From NCBI GenBank assembly GCA_015501585.1, contig JADNRY010001008.1:1-19123 (forward strand): a stretch of DNA of 19,123 nucleotides, given 5' to 3'. This DNA is from Rhodocollybia butyracea. Lineage: Eukaryota > Basidiomycota > Agaricomycetes > Agaricales > Omphalotaceae. Below are positions 1 through 9,448 of this stretch, piece after piece. Positions within the stretch are counted from its first letter, which is position 1; each line of letters starts with the position of its first letter. The position numbers and the translations under genes were made by a program. Under the pieces are notes generated by a model. That model had not been told where the DNA came from and did no database searches. It worked only from the letters and a program-made list of their open reading frames with translations.

Positions 1-49
1 TCCGCCCTCCTCCTCCTGTGTTATGAGCAGCTGAGCTGTCAGCGCCATG

Positions 50-1429
50 TTACTCGAAGATAAGGCAAAGAAAACCAACCTCGATAATCATCTCTCCACC
101 ACGGGGATCATCCCTGCCGCCACCACGGTGTTCGTCGTACCGCCCACCTCCACGATCTCCTCTGTCCCGGTCACGACGACCGTAATCGTCTGAATTTAAA
201 GAGAAATATTAGTCAATGTTTTGCTCTCTCCATATGTTGCCTCACCTCCTCCCCGGTCCCGAGAGTAACGCGAGTCGTACGGCCTTGGATCATAGGGACG
301 GTCGCCTTCTGATTGTTAAGAATAATCTCGAACTGAAGGGGAAGGAAAAGAAAAGACATACGGGGACGACGTTTTGTGGGACCATAATACTTGCCGGGTG
401 TTGGGGTACGAGCTCGACCTCTGCGAGCCTGAGATAAAGATAGTCAGTACAATACAGTAAGATTTTAGATGTATACACACTTTAGCGACAGTAAGCGTCT
501 TTCCCATAAATTCCGTGCTGTTGAGCGCAGTAACCGCGGCATCTGCCTCTTCGGGAGTTTCCATTGTGACGAAACCAAAGCCTGGACAACATTAGTACAA
601 ATAGTAACCATCGAACAAGTGAATACCTCTCGATTCTCGACTATGAGGATCATAAACGACTTGGGCCTTGCTGACCTATGGAAAACGTGAGAAAAGAGGG
701 GGAATAAACGGACATGATTTGCACGTACCCTTCCGACTTTGACGAATATAGCTTCGAGTTCGCGGTCGTCACACTTGGTACTCAACCCAGAAACATGAAG
801 ATTATTTCCCGGATTATTATCAATTTGCGAGCTTTCTCGACGCCTGTAAAGCAAAGTGAAGGAGGCAAATAAAATAAATGCGAAAAAAACGTACCTCTGT
901 CCCTGTCTCCTCGGTCTCCTCTATCTCTGTCTCTATCCCTGTCCCTGTCACCTGGGCTTCGGCTACGGCTGGACCTTCGTTGTCCATTGCCGTTGTTGTA
1001 AGAGCCGCCATATGGGCCCGAATCCTCTACATTCATGTCACCTCCTGATGGAGGAGCAGGAGTTGCTCCATCTTGTGGTTGCCATGCTGAGAACGAAGTA
1101 AGAAGGCAAAAAGGCGTAAAATTAACGAGGCCGAGAGAGACGAGGGGCGACAGCGGACGGTATTTAACGTATCGAATAGCGAATTTTTTTTTATCGGCGT
1201 AAAATCAGTGCAGACATGCAGTCGAAAGTGTTTTATCGGCGTAACATACAGTCGAAAGTCGAAGAGCCCCGAGCGAAAAAAAAAAGTCGGAGCAATTGGT
1301 TGCCAGAATACGGCCGAAAACGCGAAAATTAACCGAGACAACTCAGCCTTGAGCTGAGAAAAGTACTGGGAATGGCGAAAAGTAGCGTGGCCCATCGTCG
1401 TTGGCAGATGAGCACGTACCGTTATCCAT
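50..1429 (-). CDS. tra2: Tra2-like RRM/SR splicing factor (8 exons)
   Basis: An SR-type RNA-binding protein, expected to act in nuclear pre-mRNA splicing by binding exonic enhancers. Proposed exons (minus): 1429-1420, 1086-895, 835-729, 675-627, 581-481, 428-362, 308-246, 189-50, giving about 242 aa. The N-terminus is rich in RS and DR dipeptides (residues ~35-66). One RRM follows, with RNP2 LHVSGL near residue 77 and RNP1 RGFGFVTM near 118-125. After the RRM comes the Tra2-family linker [16 protein letters not shown], then an Arg/Gly/Asp/Tyr-rich tail. Introns are GT-AG. The start is MDNAWQPQDG through a 10-nt first exon and a 333-nt first intron; an alternative is the in-frame Met at 1036 (MNVEDSG). 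The exon 2/3 join is awkward: the canonical CAG acceptor at 844 puts the RRM out of frame, and only a GAG acceptor at 836 keeps it. The last exon may instead splice at 89 rather than run to the TAA at 50-52. Family assignment is strong; the exact ends are inferred. Confidence 0.85.
1189..1259 (-). repeat. Imperfect tandem repeat inside first intron
   Basis: Two adjacent imperfect copies are visible on the plus strand: each starts with TTATCGGCGTAA and ends with CAGTCGAAAGT (about 1189-1230 and 1231-1259). They lie in the long first intron of the Tra2-like gene, or in its 5' leader if translation starts at 1036. Function unknown. Confidence 0.6.
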
Positions 1430-1475
1430 ACCGATTTTTGAGTTTTGGTCGTCGTGGTTTGGTTGAAACGCCAGC

Positions 1476-1489
1476 TGACAGATCTGTCA
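1476..1489. promoter_or_regulatory. 14-bp perfect palindrome upstream of the Tra2-like gene
   Basis: TGACAGATCTGTCA reads identically on both strands. It sits about 47-60 bp upstream of the proposed start codon at 1429, in the short (~190 bp) gap before the 3' end of the next gene. A dimeric transcription-factor site is possible, but only the symmetry and position support this. Confidence 0.3.
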
Positions 1490-1622
1490 CTTTTCTCATC
1501 ACCGAATTTGACAATGCTGTTTATCTTATCTGACATTCTCTCGTAGCAACTACCTCCAGTTCACAAGCTGCCTTCGCAACTTGGCAAATTCAACTTAGTC
1601 CATTATGCAAATCGGTCGGTCG

Positions 1623-2842
1623 CTATCTTAGTCTACATAACTGTAGTACAATGGTATAAGCATATAGTAAGGCAGAAAAAGATTTAACAGTTGATAGGGA
1701 ACCATAAAATCGTAATATACAAACGTATTCCTTCAATGGTCTGCATCGAAAACCAATATGGTTTTGATTCTGGAGATGACCGCTATTGATAGTGATGTGT
1801 TCTCCTGTATCCGTTGGGATATACGCCTCCTGTGGAAGCCCTGTCTCATCAAGCCCCTCCGCCGACTCAATGATCTCATATAGTCTAGAGGCCACCTCGG
1901 GTGGAGGAACTCTTCCACCAAGAATGTCTCGAGCAGGAACTGGAGAGCCATAAAATTCGCGATTAGCATCCTTTCGCTCGATAAGGACGGTTCCTTCCAA
2001 CGAAACTCCAGCAAAAAGACCTGTAAACGTTTGAGTTTGGGTCCCGCAAAACGAATGGATTCAGAACCCACCTTTGCTTTTTGAATACGAGAACATCGGT
2101 GCCGGATGAGCTAACGTAGCCTGTAAACTGCCACCAGTCCCGATAGGTCCGCAGCAGCGATATGTTGCCTTCCGATAGTAAGATTACCACCGAGTGAGAA
2201 TGCTCTCACGGCGTCCTCGCTGTTCAACACAATGACAAAGTCTGTGATATCAGCGCCTATTTGCAATCCCCAACCCAGTCCTCCCGTGGCGATGCATGAT
2301 GGCGCAGACCAGGATCCGTCAGTAGCCTAGCAATTACCAAGCCTGAGCCTAAGCAACTCCTGTCAGTTTATCATGATAGAAATCCCAATAATATACGTAC
2401 CAGCTTTGCCCGAGAATACAAAGCCTGCTTTCATTACTTGGAATACTGCGAGACCTAAACAACGAACCACTAAGTATACATATCAGACGAAAGCAAACTA
2501 GAACAAAGCCTACCCCTTGCAGATTGTAAAAACAGCTTTAGGAATGGCATTGAGAGCAGATTCCGTCTGTCGGGATCAGCTACAGTGATAGTTCACTAGG
2601 CATCCAAAATGAACACAAAAAAAGACGAACCAAGAAAACTATCAAGATCTTCGCTGCTTTCTCCGCTTCTCCAGGTAGAGAGAATCCCTGAACAAAGTCT
2701 CTTGAGCCTGAGCTATCTTGTTGCCACTTGACTGGGCTGTAGAGCGGGATTAGCTTCATAGCTCTCAAGAGGGGAACCTTCTACCAAATGCTGTCGCTTG
2801 GATGCCTGCTTTCTGTGCACCCTGCTTGAACTTGGCAAACAT
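1623..2842 (-). CDS. SYLF-domain (Ysc84/DUF500) protein, frame broken by small indels
   Basis: SYLF-domain proteins bind phosphoinositides and actin and act at endocytic or cortical sites; the yeast members are Ysc84/Lsb3. The ATG at 2842 begins MFAKFKQGAQKAGIQATAF, with its first intron donor at 2784. Recognisable family blocks follow in order: FSLPGEAEKAAKIL, LAVFQVMKAGFVFSGKAG, GLGWGLQIGADITDFVIVLN, SLGGNLTIG, HPAPMFSYSKSKGLFAGVSL, EGTVLIERKDANREFYG. GT-AG introns are clear at ~2517-2455, ~2401-2342 and 2073-2023. No SH3 domain is visible. The blocks lie in different frames: one-base length changes are needed near 2695, 2565, 2533, 2320, 2170 and 2155, and the join near 2631/2579 is also one base out. 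Substitutions are conservative, so sequencing indels are as likely as a pseudogene. The C-terminal end at 1623 is the first stop in frame and is probably too far downstream. Confidence 0.8.
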
Positions 2843-3175
2843 AATGTCGTCGATTCACAATGCTTGAACAATATGAGAAGAACAGGAAAAGAAGCAGTGC
2901 TTCCACAGCGTCATATCGATACCACGTGTATCAGCGCCTGTTCCTGGCGCCTGAACGTGAACAGTTTGATACTAAGTCCAGCTCTCTTCGTTTGACGACA
3001 GAAAGAAGCATTGTTGGAAATCCGAAACATATCCAACTTGAAGCGCTTATCTTCTCAAACTGCATAGGTCTGTCTGGCGAAATAGATGGAAGTTATTATC
3101 TTTTTCGCTAGTATGCTCTCGCAAAGCAGGAGATTAAGACATCGCAGAACAAACTGTCGGAGCTGGCAGGTCCCT

Positions 3176-3213
<38 letters not shown>

Positions 3214-3445
3214 TACTAACCTGTGAAAAACGTATGAACATTTGAGCATTTCTCCGGCGTGCTTTACCTTCATTTTGTCCACTTGGCTCATCGATACTTA
3301 TGTGTGTGCTACTTCATAATTCCGATGATCTTTTGTTATGCCTTTTGTTTTATCGGCGGTGATGTATCTGCAGTGTCCGTAAAGCATAACTATACATACC
3401 TGTAGCCCGAAGGTTTAAATGAAGTGAAAGTGGCCAAAGTGTTGG
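2843..3445. other. Intergenic, upstream of the SYLF gene
   Basis: No protein family is recognisable on either strand. The stretch is the upstream region of the minus-strand SYLF gene and contains the long C homopolymer at 3177-3213. Short open frames here (for example 2860-3111 plus) show no known domain. The minus-strand frame 3055-3291 contains a run of glycines only because it crosses the homopolymer. Confidence 0.6.
3177..3213. repeat. 37-base C (G on minus) homopolymer
   Basis: An uninterrupted run of 37 cytosines on the plus strand, preceded by TCCCTT. On the minus strand it is a G tract able to form quadruplex-like structure. Its true length is uncertain because such tracts are difficult to sequence and assemble. 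Confidence 0.95.
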
Positions 3446-3597
3446 GTTCAACTGAAAAGCTGAAACCATCAAGCTCGAGTTGTCCGACATAAGGGGTGAA
3501 TAAATAATGAATGTATGGAGATTCATAATGTGCTTATAGCCGCGCCAACTAACATTTCCATTTTTGGCTCAGTACTTACAGCTTTGGCCTTACTGAT
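3446..3597. repeat. Segmental duplication copy A, left part
   Basis: Matches 7761-7925 in the same orientation, sharing words such as GTGAATAAATAATGAA and CAGCTTTGGCCTTAC, with scattered substitutions and small indels. Similarity stops exactly at the TA that borders the 1.8-kb insertion. The rest of copy A resumes at 5494. No gene is recognised in this part. Confidence 0.8.
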
Positions 3598-3599
3598 TA

Positions 3600-5441
3600 C
3601 GAGTCCTGAATGAAATGAAGGCTCGTCCTTATGGCGGTTTCAGCGTGATAATCTGTCCCGATTGAGCCTGATTTCGTCCAAATCGAGTTGACCTAATAAG
3701 GAGATTTAGTTTCGATATATTTGGGATGTCAAAGCAATTGCCATGTGATCTTTTAGTTGCTCATCTCTGCACCAACTTTTGTGCAGCTTCTCGTCGTTCC
3801 TTTAAATCCATTTCTCGCTTTCTCGTTTCGCTTTGCATACACCACTGCTTTGTATGTGTTATATGCTCGGTGCACATGCACCTCAGGGATTTGTGGACTC
3901 AGTCTTTCTTTGATCTTGATTTTTTGGCAACATATGTGAGTTTACTTATATCCTTTTTGTGTTCCATTTTGTGCACCACTACTTCCACTGATGTTATATT
4001 TTCTTCTCTTGAATTTGTTGCACTAAAAGTAAAAGCCGGTTCTGTTGCAGGTTGCAGGCATCTAATGCGCGAATTCTCGATGTGATCGATGCAATAATGC
4101 CACACGGCGTTTATCTTACCTATTTGCGACTCCGTTCTTTACCTCCTTGGATTTTCATCTTCTATTGGCGGTGGTTGAAGCTGTGCCTCTTTTAGTATAT
4201 TTATTGCTCTCAATGGCAACTTCATCCTCTAATTACCTAGCTTGTTTTTTGGTTCCGTACCTTGCACACAAAATGCTGACTATCACTTCCTGCAAGTACT
4301 AATTGGGCATCTTTCTTATCCCCTGCGCTGATTTTTTACTTTCGCAGTGCCCACCAAGATTACTACAAAAATTTTGAGAGCCTATGTCTCATTTTATCTT
4401 ATTCCGTCCCTCGACAGCACTCGAGTTCCTGCAAATGACAGTTCCGCACTTGAATTCCGTTGCTCTACTGAACGCCTAGAGTTGCTTGCAATGCTCTCTG
4501 TTTCCCGGTCATTTGCTGCGGTGCTGCCTAGGTTGATCTTCCAGCGCGTTAATATCTTGCTCTTTCCTCGCGCTCATTTATCACAGGTCACTTTGCCGAG
4601 GCTTTGACTTTTATTGAAAAAATGTAGAGTCCATACAAATAGCCCCTCCTGTGATCACTGATTGCATTTTCACTTGACAGAATGGCTAACTACTCATTAG
4701 ACACTGAGATAGCAGTGATTATTAGTGGCGGTGGGACCTTCGGATTCAGGCGTTGATTCAAAAGTTGGTTCAGAGGTGGATTCAAAATTCAAGAATCAGG
4801 CTGAATCCTGATTCAACTTTGACCGCAAACTTTAGAACTTGATTCAACAAGTTGATTCTTCTAGTAATGCTATTTATGTATCTAGTGAAATTATTTTTAT
4901 ATATGCCCGGCCTTGAATCACTGAATCGTTGAATCGTGAATCCTCGTGAATCCAGCGAATCTACTCATGTAGTTGGTTCACTGGATTCACAATTCTAGTC
5001 TCAATGTTTGTGCGACGGCACTTGTGTGTGCTGGTCACAGCATTGTGGAGGCTATGCATCCCAGGCATGTATTTGGCGTGATACATGTAGCTGGGCCCCC
5101 GGTAGTTCTGAAATGGGACCACGTCGGTTATACTACCACTACCACTGGCATTTTGAACCCACTTTTGAATCAGAATCAAGACCTGAATCACAAGGTCTGA
5201 CTGCCACTATTGCAAACAATCAAACCACTTAGTATAGGCTAAGAGGTGTTTCTTATTTTAGTTCATTGCAGAGTCATTTTGTGTCACGGATACTAGATTC
5301 ACAAGGCAGAGTGTTCTACCATGACAGTATGAGCAATAGTGGTAATAGTATATTGGATAACTTGAGTATCAGAAATGTCAATATGTTACTGGGTCCAGAT
5401 ACATACCGCCCTTCTGCTGCAAAATATAATCACAGGACTCG
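3600..5441. mobile_element. 1,842-bp TIR element with TA duplication, no transposase seen
   Basis: The insertion is revealed by comparison with duplicate copy B, which lacks it. The left end CGAGTCCTG (3600-3608) and right end CAGGACTCG (5433-5441) are perfect 9-bp inverted repeats. Both are flanked by TA (3598-3599 and 5442-5443), as expected for Tc1/mariner/pogo-type insertion. No DDE transposase motif can be read on either strand; the left ~1.1 kb is pyrimidine-rich with no identifiable protein. The right part carries a nested inverted-repeat element. About 50 bp right of the TA (5444-5493) also has no match in copy B, so the right border could lie nearer 5493. The insertion is well supported; the superfamily is inferred from the TA and the inverted repeats. 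Confidence 0.6.
4723..5209. mobile_element. Nested 487-bp GATTCA-rich inverted-repeat element
   Basis: The two ends form imperfect inverted repeats of about 50 bp. The left end reads TAGTGGCGGTGGGACC and continues with GGATTCAGG, TTGATTC and AAAAGTTGGTTC. The right end, reverse-complemented, reads TAGTGGCAGTCAGACC and continues with TGATTCAGG, TTGATTC and AAAAGTGGGTTC. The interior holds about 14 GATTCA/TGAATC words, including a near-tandem cluster at about 4913-4952. No coding capacity is recognised, so this is a MITE-like, non-autonomous element. An 8-bp target-site duplication is not evident; a 3-bp ATT on both sides (4721-4723 and 5209-5211) is possible if the ends are shifted by one base. 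It lies inside the larger TA-flanked insertion. Confidence 0.65.
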
Positions 5442-5493
5442 TACCTGCCACGCGCTCCGCGCGATGGCCCACACTCGCAAGTCGGTACAATTC

Positions 5494-7060
5494 GGATATC
5501 GTCAATTGGCAATGAAACTTGAAGGTTGAAGAACTACCGCTTGTGGGTGTAAGCTGAATAGTGAATATTATCGTGTTGCGATACAGCGGGAGTTCTCTGT
5601 GCTAGTAGCGTCTACCTGGTTGCATCGGAGTAGAACAGTGTCTCTGTTACACAATTCTGGAAAGCTATCATAGGGGCCAGTTACATACCTATTTTATGTC
5701 CAATAAAGCTCTCACTTAATCTTCGCCGCTTGGAAAAGGCTTGAGTTCGGAACCTTAGCCTAGTCAATGATGACCACAAATGTCGTAGATCGTAGAATAA
5801 AATCTGCTCGAAAGTGCTGCAGGAGGAGAATATTTTCAGGACGACTGTCTTTCTCAGCTCTCGGCGGCCAGGTCTCTGTTTATCTATTAAGTACACTAGT
5901 AGTAGTGGAAAACGGCTACTACAGTAGTAGCTATACTACAAACCATCAGTACGCAATACTGATACACTTGTCTGAGAATTCGTCCCATCGATTCAAGGCT
6001 GCATTTGCCACAAAATGAGCAACATCTTTCCTCGACACAGTCCAACCACCAGCGATGTCTCCTGCTTTCACTCTATAACCGGCTGTATTTTCTTTCTTCT
6101 CGGCTTTACATTCTCCATCAGTCAACATCACCGGCCGAATAACAAGCACATTCTTCAACGTTCCCTTGGCAGGTAAGCCCTTCCTTTCTGTCCAACCTTG
6201 GCCCATAATTTCATCGCTGGGTTCTCCGTCATGCTCCGTATCCCAGTTCCATCCAGTACAGTGTGCAATCGCACGCTCGGCGCCCATTTTATCTTTGAGA
6301 GGCCCCTTAAGAAGATATGCGTATAGAGGCTTCATGAGGAGAGGTAGCGCAGCATAAGAGGAATGGTTGAATCCTGCAGACGATATGATGATGGATTTAG
6401 GAGGCGAATCCTGAGTGGGCATTGTGCATAGTATATTCAAGAGGGCCTGGGTAACAAGATTCGCAGGAGAGATGACAAAACCTTTGAACAAGTTGAAACT
6501 GGCCTGGGTCGCGCCTGTGCTTGTACGTTACTTTTGAACTTGATTTGTATAGCGAAAGAAGACCTACCGACAGTAAATAGAAGGAGATCGACATTGCCAT
6601 GAGTTGAAGCTTCAATCCCAAGCACGCTTCATATCGCTCTGAACTAGTGCGTCTCCTTTGGAAAGGTGGGCCTTTCCCGATTTAATATGGGATTGAATCG
6701 CCTCGTCAGAGTCAAACACTGAAGGTGAGCGAAGCATGAAGGTGACAGTGCACTCAGCCGCTAGTAAACCAATAATCAACTCAATTGGTCTTTAGCCAGA
6801 ATATATACAACGCATACCTAACAGGCGAAGTGAGGAATAGTAGCCAATGTTTCTGGAAGCTCCAATTGCAAGGACATTCATTGGGGGAAGTTGCGGAAGG
6901 ATAAAGGCAGGAGATATTCCTAGAGCTCAAGCGTGAACTACAAAGAGTAGAAATGGGTAACTCCTAGGATAAACCAGTCTTCGCTACTTATTTACCCTGG
7001 GGAATTCAATGCACAGGCAGTGCGCAGCTATCTGAATCCTAATATCAGATACATATCACC
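5494..7060. repeat. Segmental duplication copy A, right part
   Basis: Matches 7938-9448 in direct orientation. It covers the whole Rossmann-fold gene, about 170 bp upstream of its start and about 450 bp beyond its stop. The coding part is highly similar. The stretch beyond the stop (5494-5945) is more diverged, with a deletion in copy B near 8270-8330. Together with 3446-3597 this is one ~1.7-kb duplicated unit split by the transposon-like insertion. Confidence 0.9.
5946..6881 (-). pseudogene. NmrA-like/Rossmann NAD(P)-binding gene, copy A, one frameshift
   Basis: Paralogue of 8332-9263. Exons (minus): 6881-6818, 6760-6568, 6514-5946, with GT-AG introns at the same places as copy B. The start MNVLAIGASRNIGYYSSLRLL contains the dinucleotide-binding loop GASRNIG. 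LLLFTVG precedes the second intron, and ISPANLVTQALLN, IISSAGF and VLVIRPVMLTDGE follow. These fit the atypical SDR / NmrA-like fold, whose members bind NAD(P)(H) as reductases or redox sensors. The substrate cannot be predicted. An extra base at 6614-6615 (minus GATTGAAGC versus GATGAAGC in copy B) shifts the frame and gives an immediate TGA. Everything after it is open if that base is removed, so this is either a very young pseudogene or a one-base sequence error. TGA stop at 5946-5948. Confidence 0.75.
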
Positions 7061-7760
7061 ATATACATTGGAGCAAGCGGATGATGCGGTTATTTTCCTC
7101 TCCACAACCATTGAAGGATCACAGCTATAGCTAGCACATTAGCCTTACAGAGAAAAATCAATTAGTTCGTGTAGTAGTGGCGCAATATGAACCAAATGAG
7201 GGTCAGCATTGATGAGACACAGTGGATGATCATCGGTCCAATCCCTGATGGTCCAGCTACACTATATGTGGGAACAGAGCCGGTGAAAACGATCGACTGG
7301 CACAAATACTTGTTGGCATGTTCTTCGTCTCAGTCGAGCGTTACAGTTTCAATATGCCCTAGTCGAAGAAGGCGAAGGCAAGATCCACAGCTAGGCCCGC
7401 AGTCTTCGCAGTGGAGCGAATGGTGATTTCGCTTCCCCCGTTAGATGGCATCGCATTGTAGGTGGCACGGGCGGATCCTCACCACACCTTCGGATGTGAG
7501 ATTGCCCGCTGAAGGAAATACAGGTATCGTTTCTCCGTCGTCTGCTGCAGGTCCACTCGAAGTCTATACTTGTTCCTCTGTACACTGAGACTCTTCCAAT
7601 ACGGGGGCGGCCCCCGGTACCGCCATATAATCCTGGCCCTGGGATTTAAGTTAGAATATTCCCAGGGATAAAAGAGTCAAATTACCCACTCCCGTGGAGG
7701 AGTACAGTTGGCAAAGCCTTCACTCTGTATGCGCTACTGGGGATAACAATAATCGGTCTC
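7061..7760. other. Spacer between duplicate copies, no recognised gene
   Basis: This ~700-bp stretch separates the two copies. The longest frame is a plus-strand one at 7187-7426 (79 codons) with no recognisable domain. Both strands contain several short stretches of protein-like composition that cannot be joined into a known family by plausible introns. A GC-rich inverted repeat, GGGGGCGGCCCCCG, lies near 7604-7617. It could be a remnant of another gene, but nothing identifies it. Confidence 0.5.
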
Positions 7761-9448
7761 GTTCAACTGGAAACCATCAAGTCCGAGTTGTCCGACGTAA
7801 AGAGTGAATAAATAATGAAGACATGAGCACGATAGTTAAAATATGTTTACGACTAACCGCGCCGCAGTGGTTAGGATTTCTATTTTTGGTTCAATACTTA
7901 CAGCTTTGGCCTTACGGATTGTAATGCATGTTATTACCGATATCGCCAGTTGGCAGTGAAACTTGAAGTGAAGAACTACGGGCTGTGAGTGCAAGCTTGG
8001 TGCAAGCTGAATATCATTATTTTGCGATACGGCAGGGGTTCTACGTACTAGCCTCCACTTGTGTGTTGTAGTAAAACAACGCTCTGACTACACATTTCCG
8101 CCTTGCTGCCATAAATAGCTATTTTGTGCCTAAAGAAGTTCTCCCTTAATCTTCGCTGCTTGGAAAAAGCCTGAGTTCAGAACCTTAGCCTAGTAAATGA
8201 CGACCACAAATGTCATATAAACTCTCTGCTCGAAAATGTTGCAGAAGGAGGAGCAAGAAGATTTATTTTGAGCATGGTGTCGAGTCCCTCCGGTCTCGGC
8301 ATATGGTACATCGTTACTACAGTAGTAGCCATCAGTACGCAATACTGATACACTTGTCTGAGAATTCGTCCCATCGATTCAAGGCTGCATTTGCCACAAA
8401 ATGAGCAACATCTTTCCTCGACACAGTCCAACCACCAGCGATGTCTCCTGCTTTCACTCTATAACCGGCTGTATTTTCTTTCTTCTCGGCTTTACATTCC
8501 CCATCAGTCAACAACGCCGGCCGAATAATAAGCACGTTCTTCAATGTTCCCTTGGCAGGTAAGCCCTTCCTTTCCGTCCACCCTTGGCCCATAATCTCAT
8601 CGCTGGGTTCTCCGTCATGCTCTGTATCCCAGTTCCATCCAGTACAGTGTGCGATCGCACGCTCGGCGCCCATTTTATCTTTGTGAGGCACCTTTAGAAG
8701 ATATGCGTAAAAAGGCTTCATGGGGAGAGGTAGTGCAGCATGAGAGGCATGGCTGAGTCCTGTAGACGATATGACGATGAATTTAGGAGGTGAATCCTGA
8801 GTGGGCATTGTGCATAGTGTATTCAAGAGGGCTTGGGTAACAAGATTTGCAGGAGAGATCACGAAACCTTTGCACAAGTCGAAACTGGGGGTCCCGCCTG
8901 TGCTTGTACGTTACTCCTGAACTTGATTTGTATAGCGAAAGAAGACCTACCGACAGTAAATAGAAGAAGATCGATATTTCCATGAGCTGAAGCTTCATCC
9001 CAGGCATGCTTCACGTCGCTTTGAACTAGGGCGTCTCCTTTGAAAAGGTGAGCCTTTCCCGATTTGATATGGGATTGAATGGCCTCATCAGAGTCGAACA
9101 CTGAAGGGGAGCGAAGCATGAAGGTGACGGTGCATCCAGCCTCTAGTAAATCAATGATCAATTCGATGGGTCTTTGGCCAGAATATATACAACGCATACC
9201 TAACAGGCGAAGTGAGGAATAGTAGCCAATGTTTCTGGAAGCTCCAATTGCAAGGACATTCATTGAGGGAAGTTGCGGAAGGATAAAGGCAGGAGATATT
9301 GCTAGAGTGAGTTCAAGTATGAGCTACAAAGGGTAAAAATGGGTAATTCCCAGAATGAACCAGTCTTAGCTACTTATACCCTGAGGAAATTGTCGATCGA
9401 TGCGCAGCCATAGGCAGCCATCTGAATCGAATCCTGATACATATCACC
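7761..9448. repeat. Segmental duplication copy B
   Basis: A continuous ~1.69-kb unit matching 3446-3597 plus 5494-7060 in the same orientation. It has no counterpart of the 1.8-kb insertion, so it represents the uninterrupted arrangement apart from small indels. At the junction equivalent it reads GGATTGTAATGCATGTTATTACC (broadly 7917-7938), which differs from copy A. It contains the intact Rossmann-fold gene. Confidence 0.9.
8332..9263 (-). CDS. NmrA-like/Rossmann NAD(P)-binding protein, copy B (intact)
   Basis: Predicted 273 aa from three exons (minus): 9263-9200, 9142-8951, 8897-8332, totalling 822 nt with all phases consistent. Residues ~4-13 read LAIGASRNIG, a glycine-rich NAD(P)-binding loop near the extreme N-terminus. 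EAGCTVTFMLRSPSVF is the second strand, with an Arg that could favour NADP(H). LLLFTVGG, IVISSTGLS and VLIIRPALLTDGE follow in the order typical of NmrA-like / atypical SDR proteins. The canonical SDR YxxxK is not evident, so a classical dehydrogenase role is uncertain. No signal peptide is seen; a cytosolic protein is likely. It is divergently oriented to the A-T-R reductase gene, 1.5 kb away, which could reflect shared control or a shared pathway (inference). Confidence 0.85.

Noticed and set aside
1033..1536. 167-codon minus-strand frame overlapping the Tra2-like gene start
   Set aside because: It crosses the first intron and runs out of frame with the conserved Tra2 exons; its composition is not family-like.
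3055..3291. Glycine-run minus-strand open frame
   Set aside because: The glycines come only from reading through the C/G homopolymer; the rest has no domain, and the frame starts beside the duplication boundary.
3726..4085. 119-codon Cys/Phe-rich plus-strand frame within the insertion
   Set aside because: It lies in pyrimidine-rich transposon interior. The hydrophobic, Cys-rich composition follows from base bias, and no domain is recognisable.
4913..4952. CRISPR-like or satellite array of TGAATC repeats
   Set aside because: Repeats are only 6-7 bp with irregular spacing inside an inverted-repeat element in a eukaryotic genome; they fit subterminal transposon repeats.
4723..5209. CACTA-type transposon ends
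   Set aside because: The termini read TAGTG at the left and CACTA at the right, the opposite of CACTA elements, which begin with CACTA.
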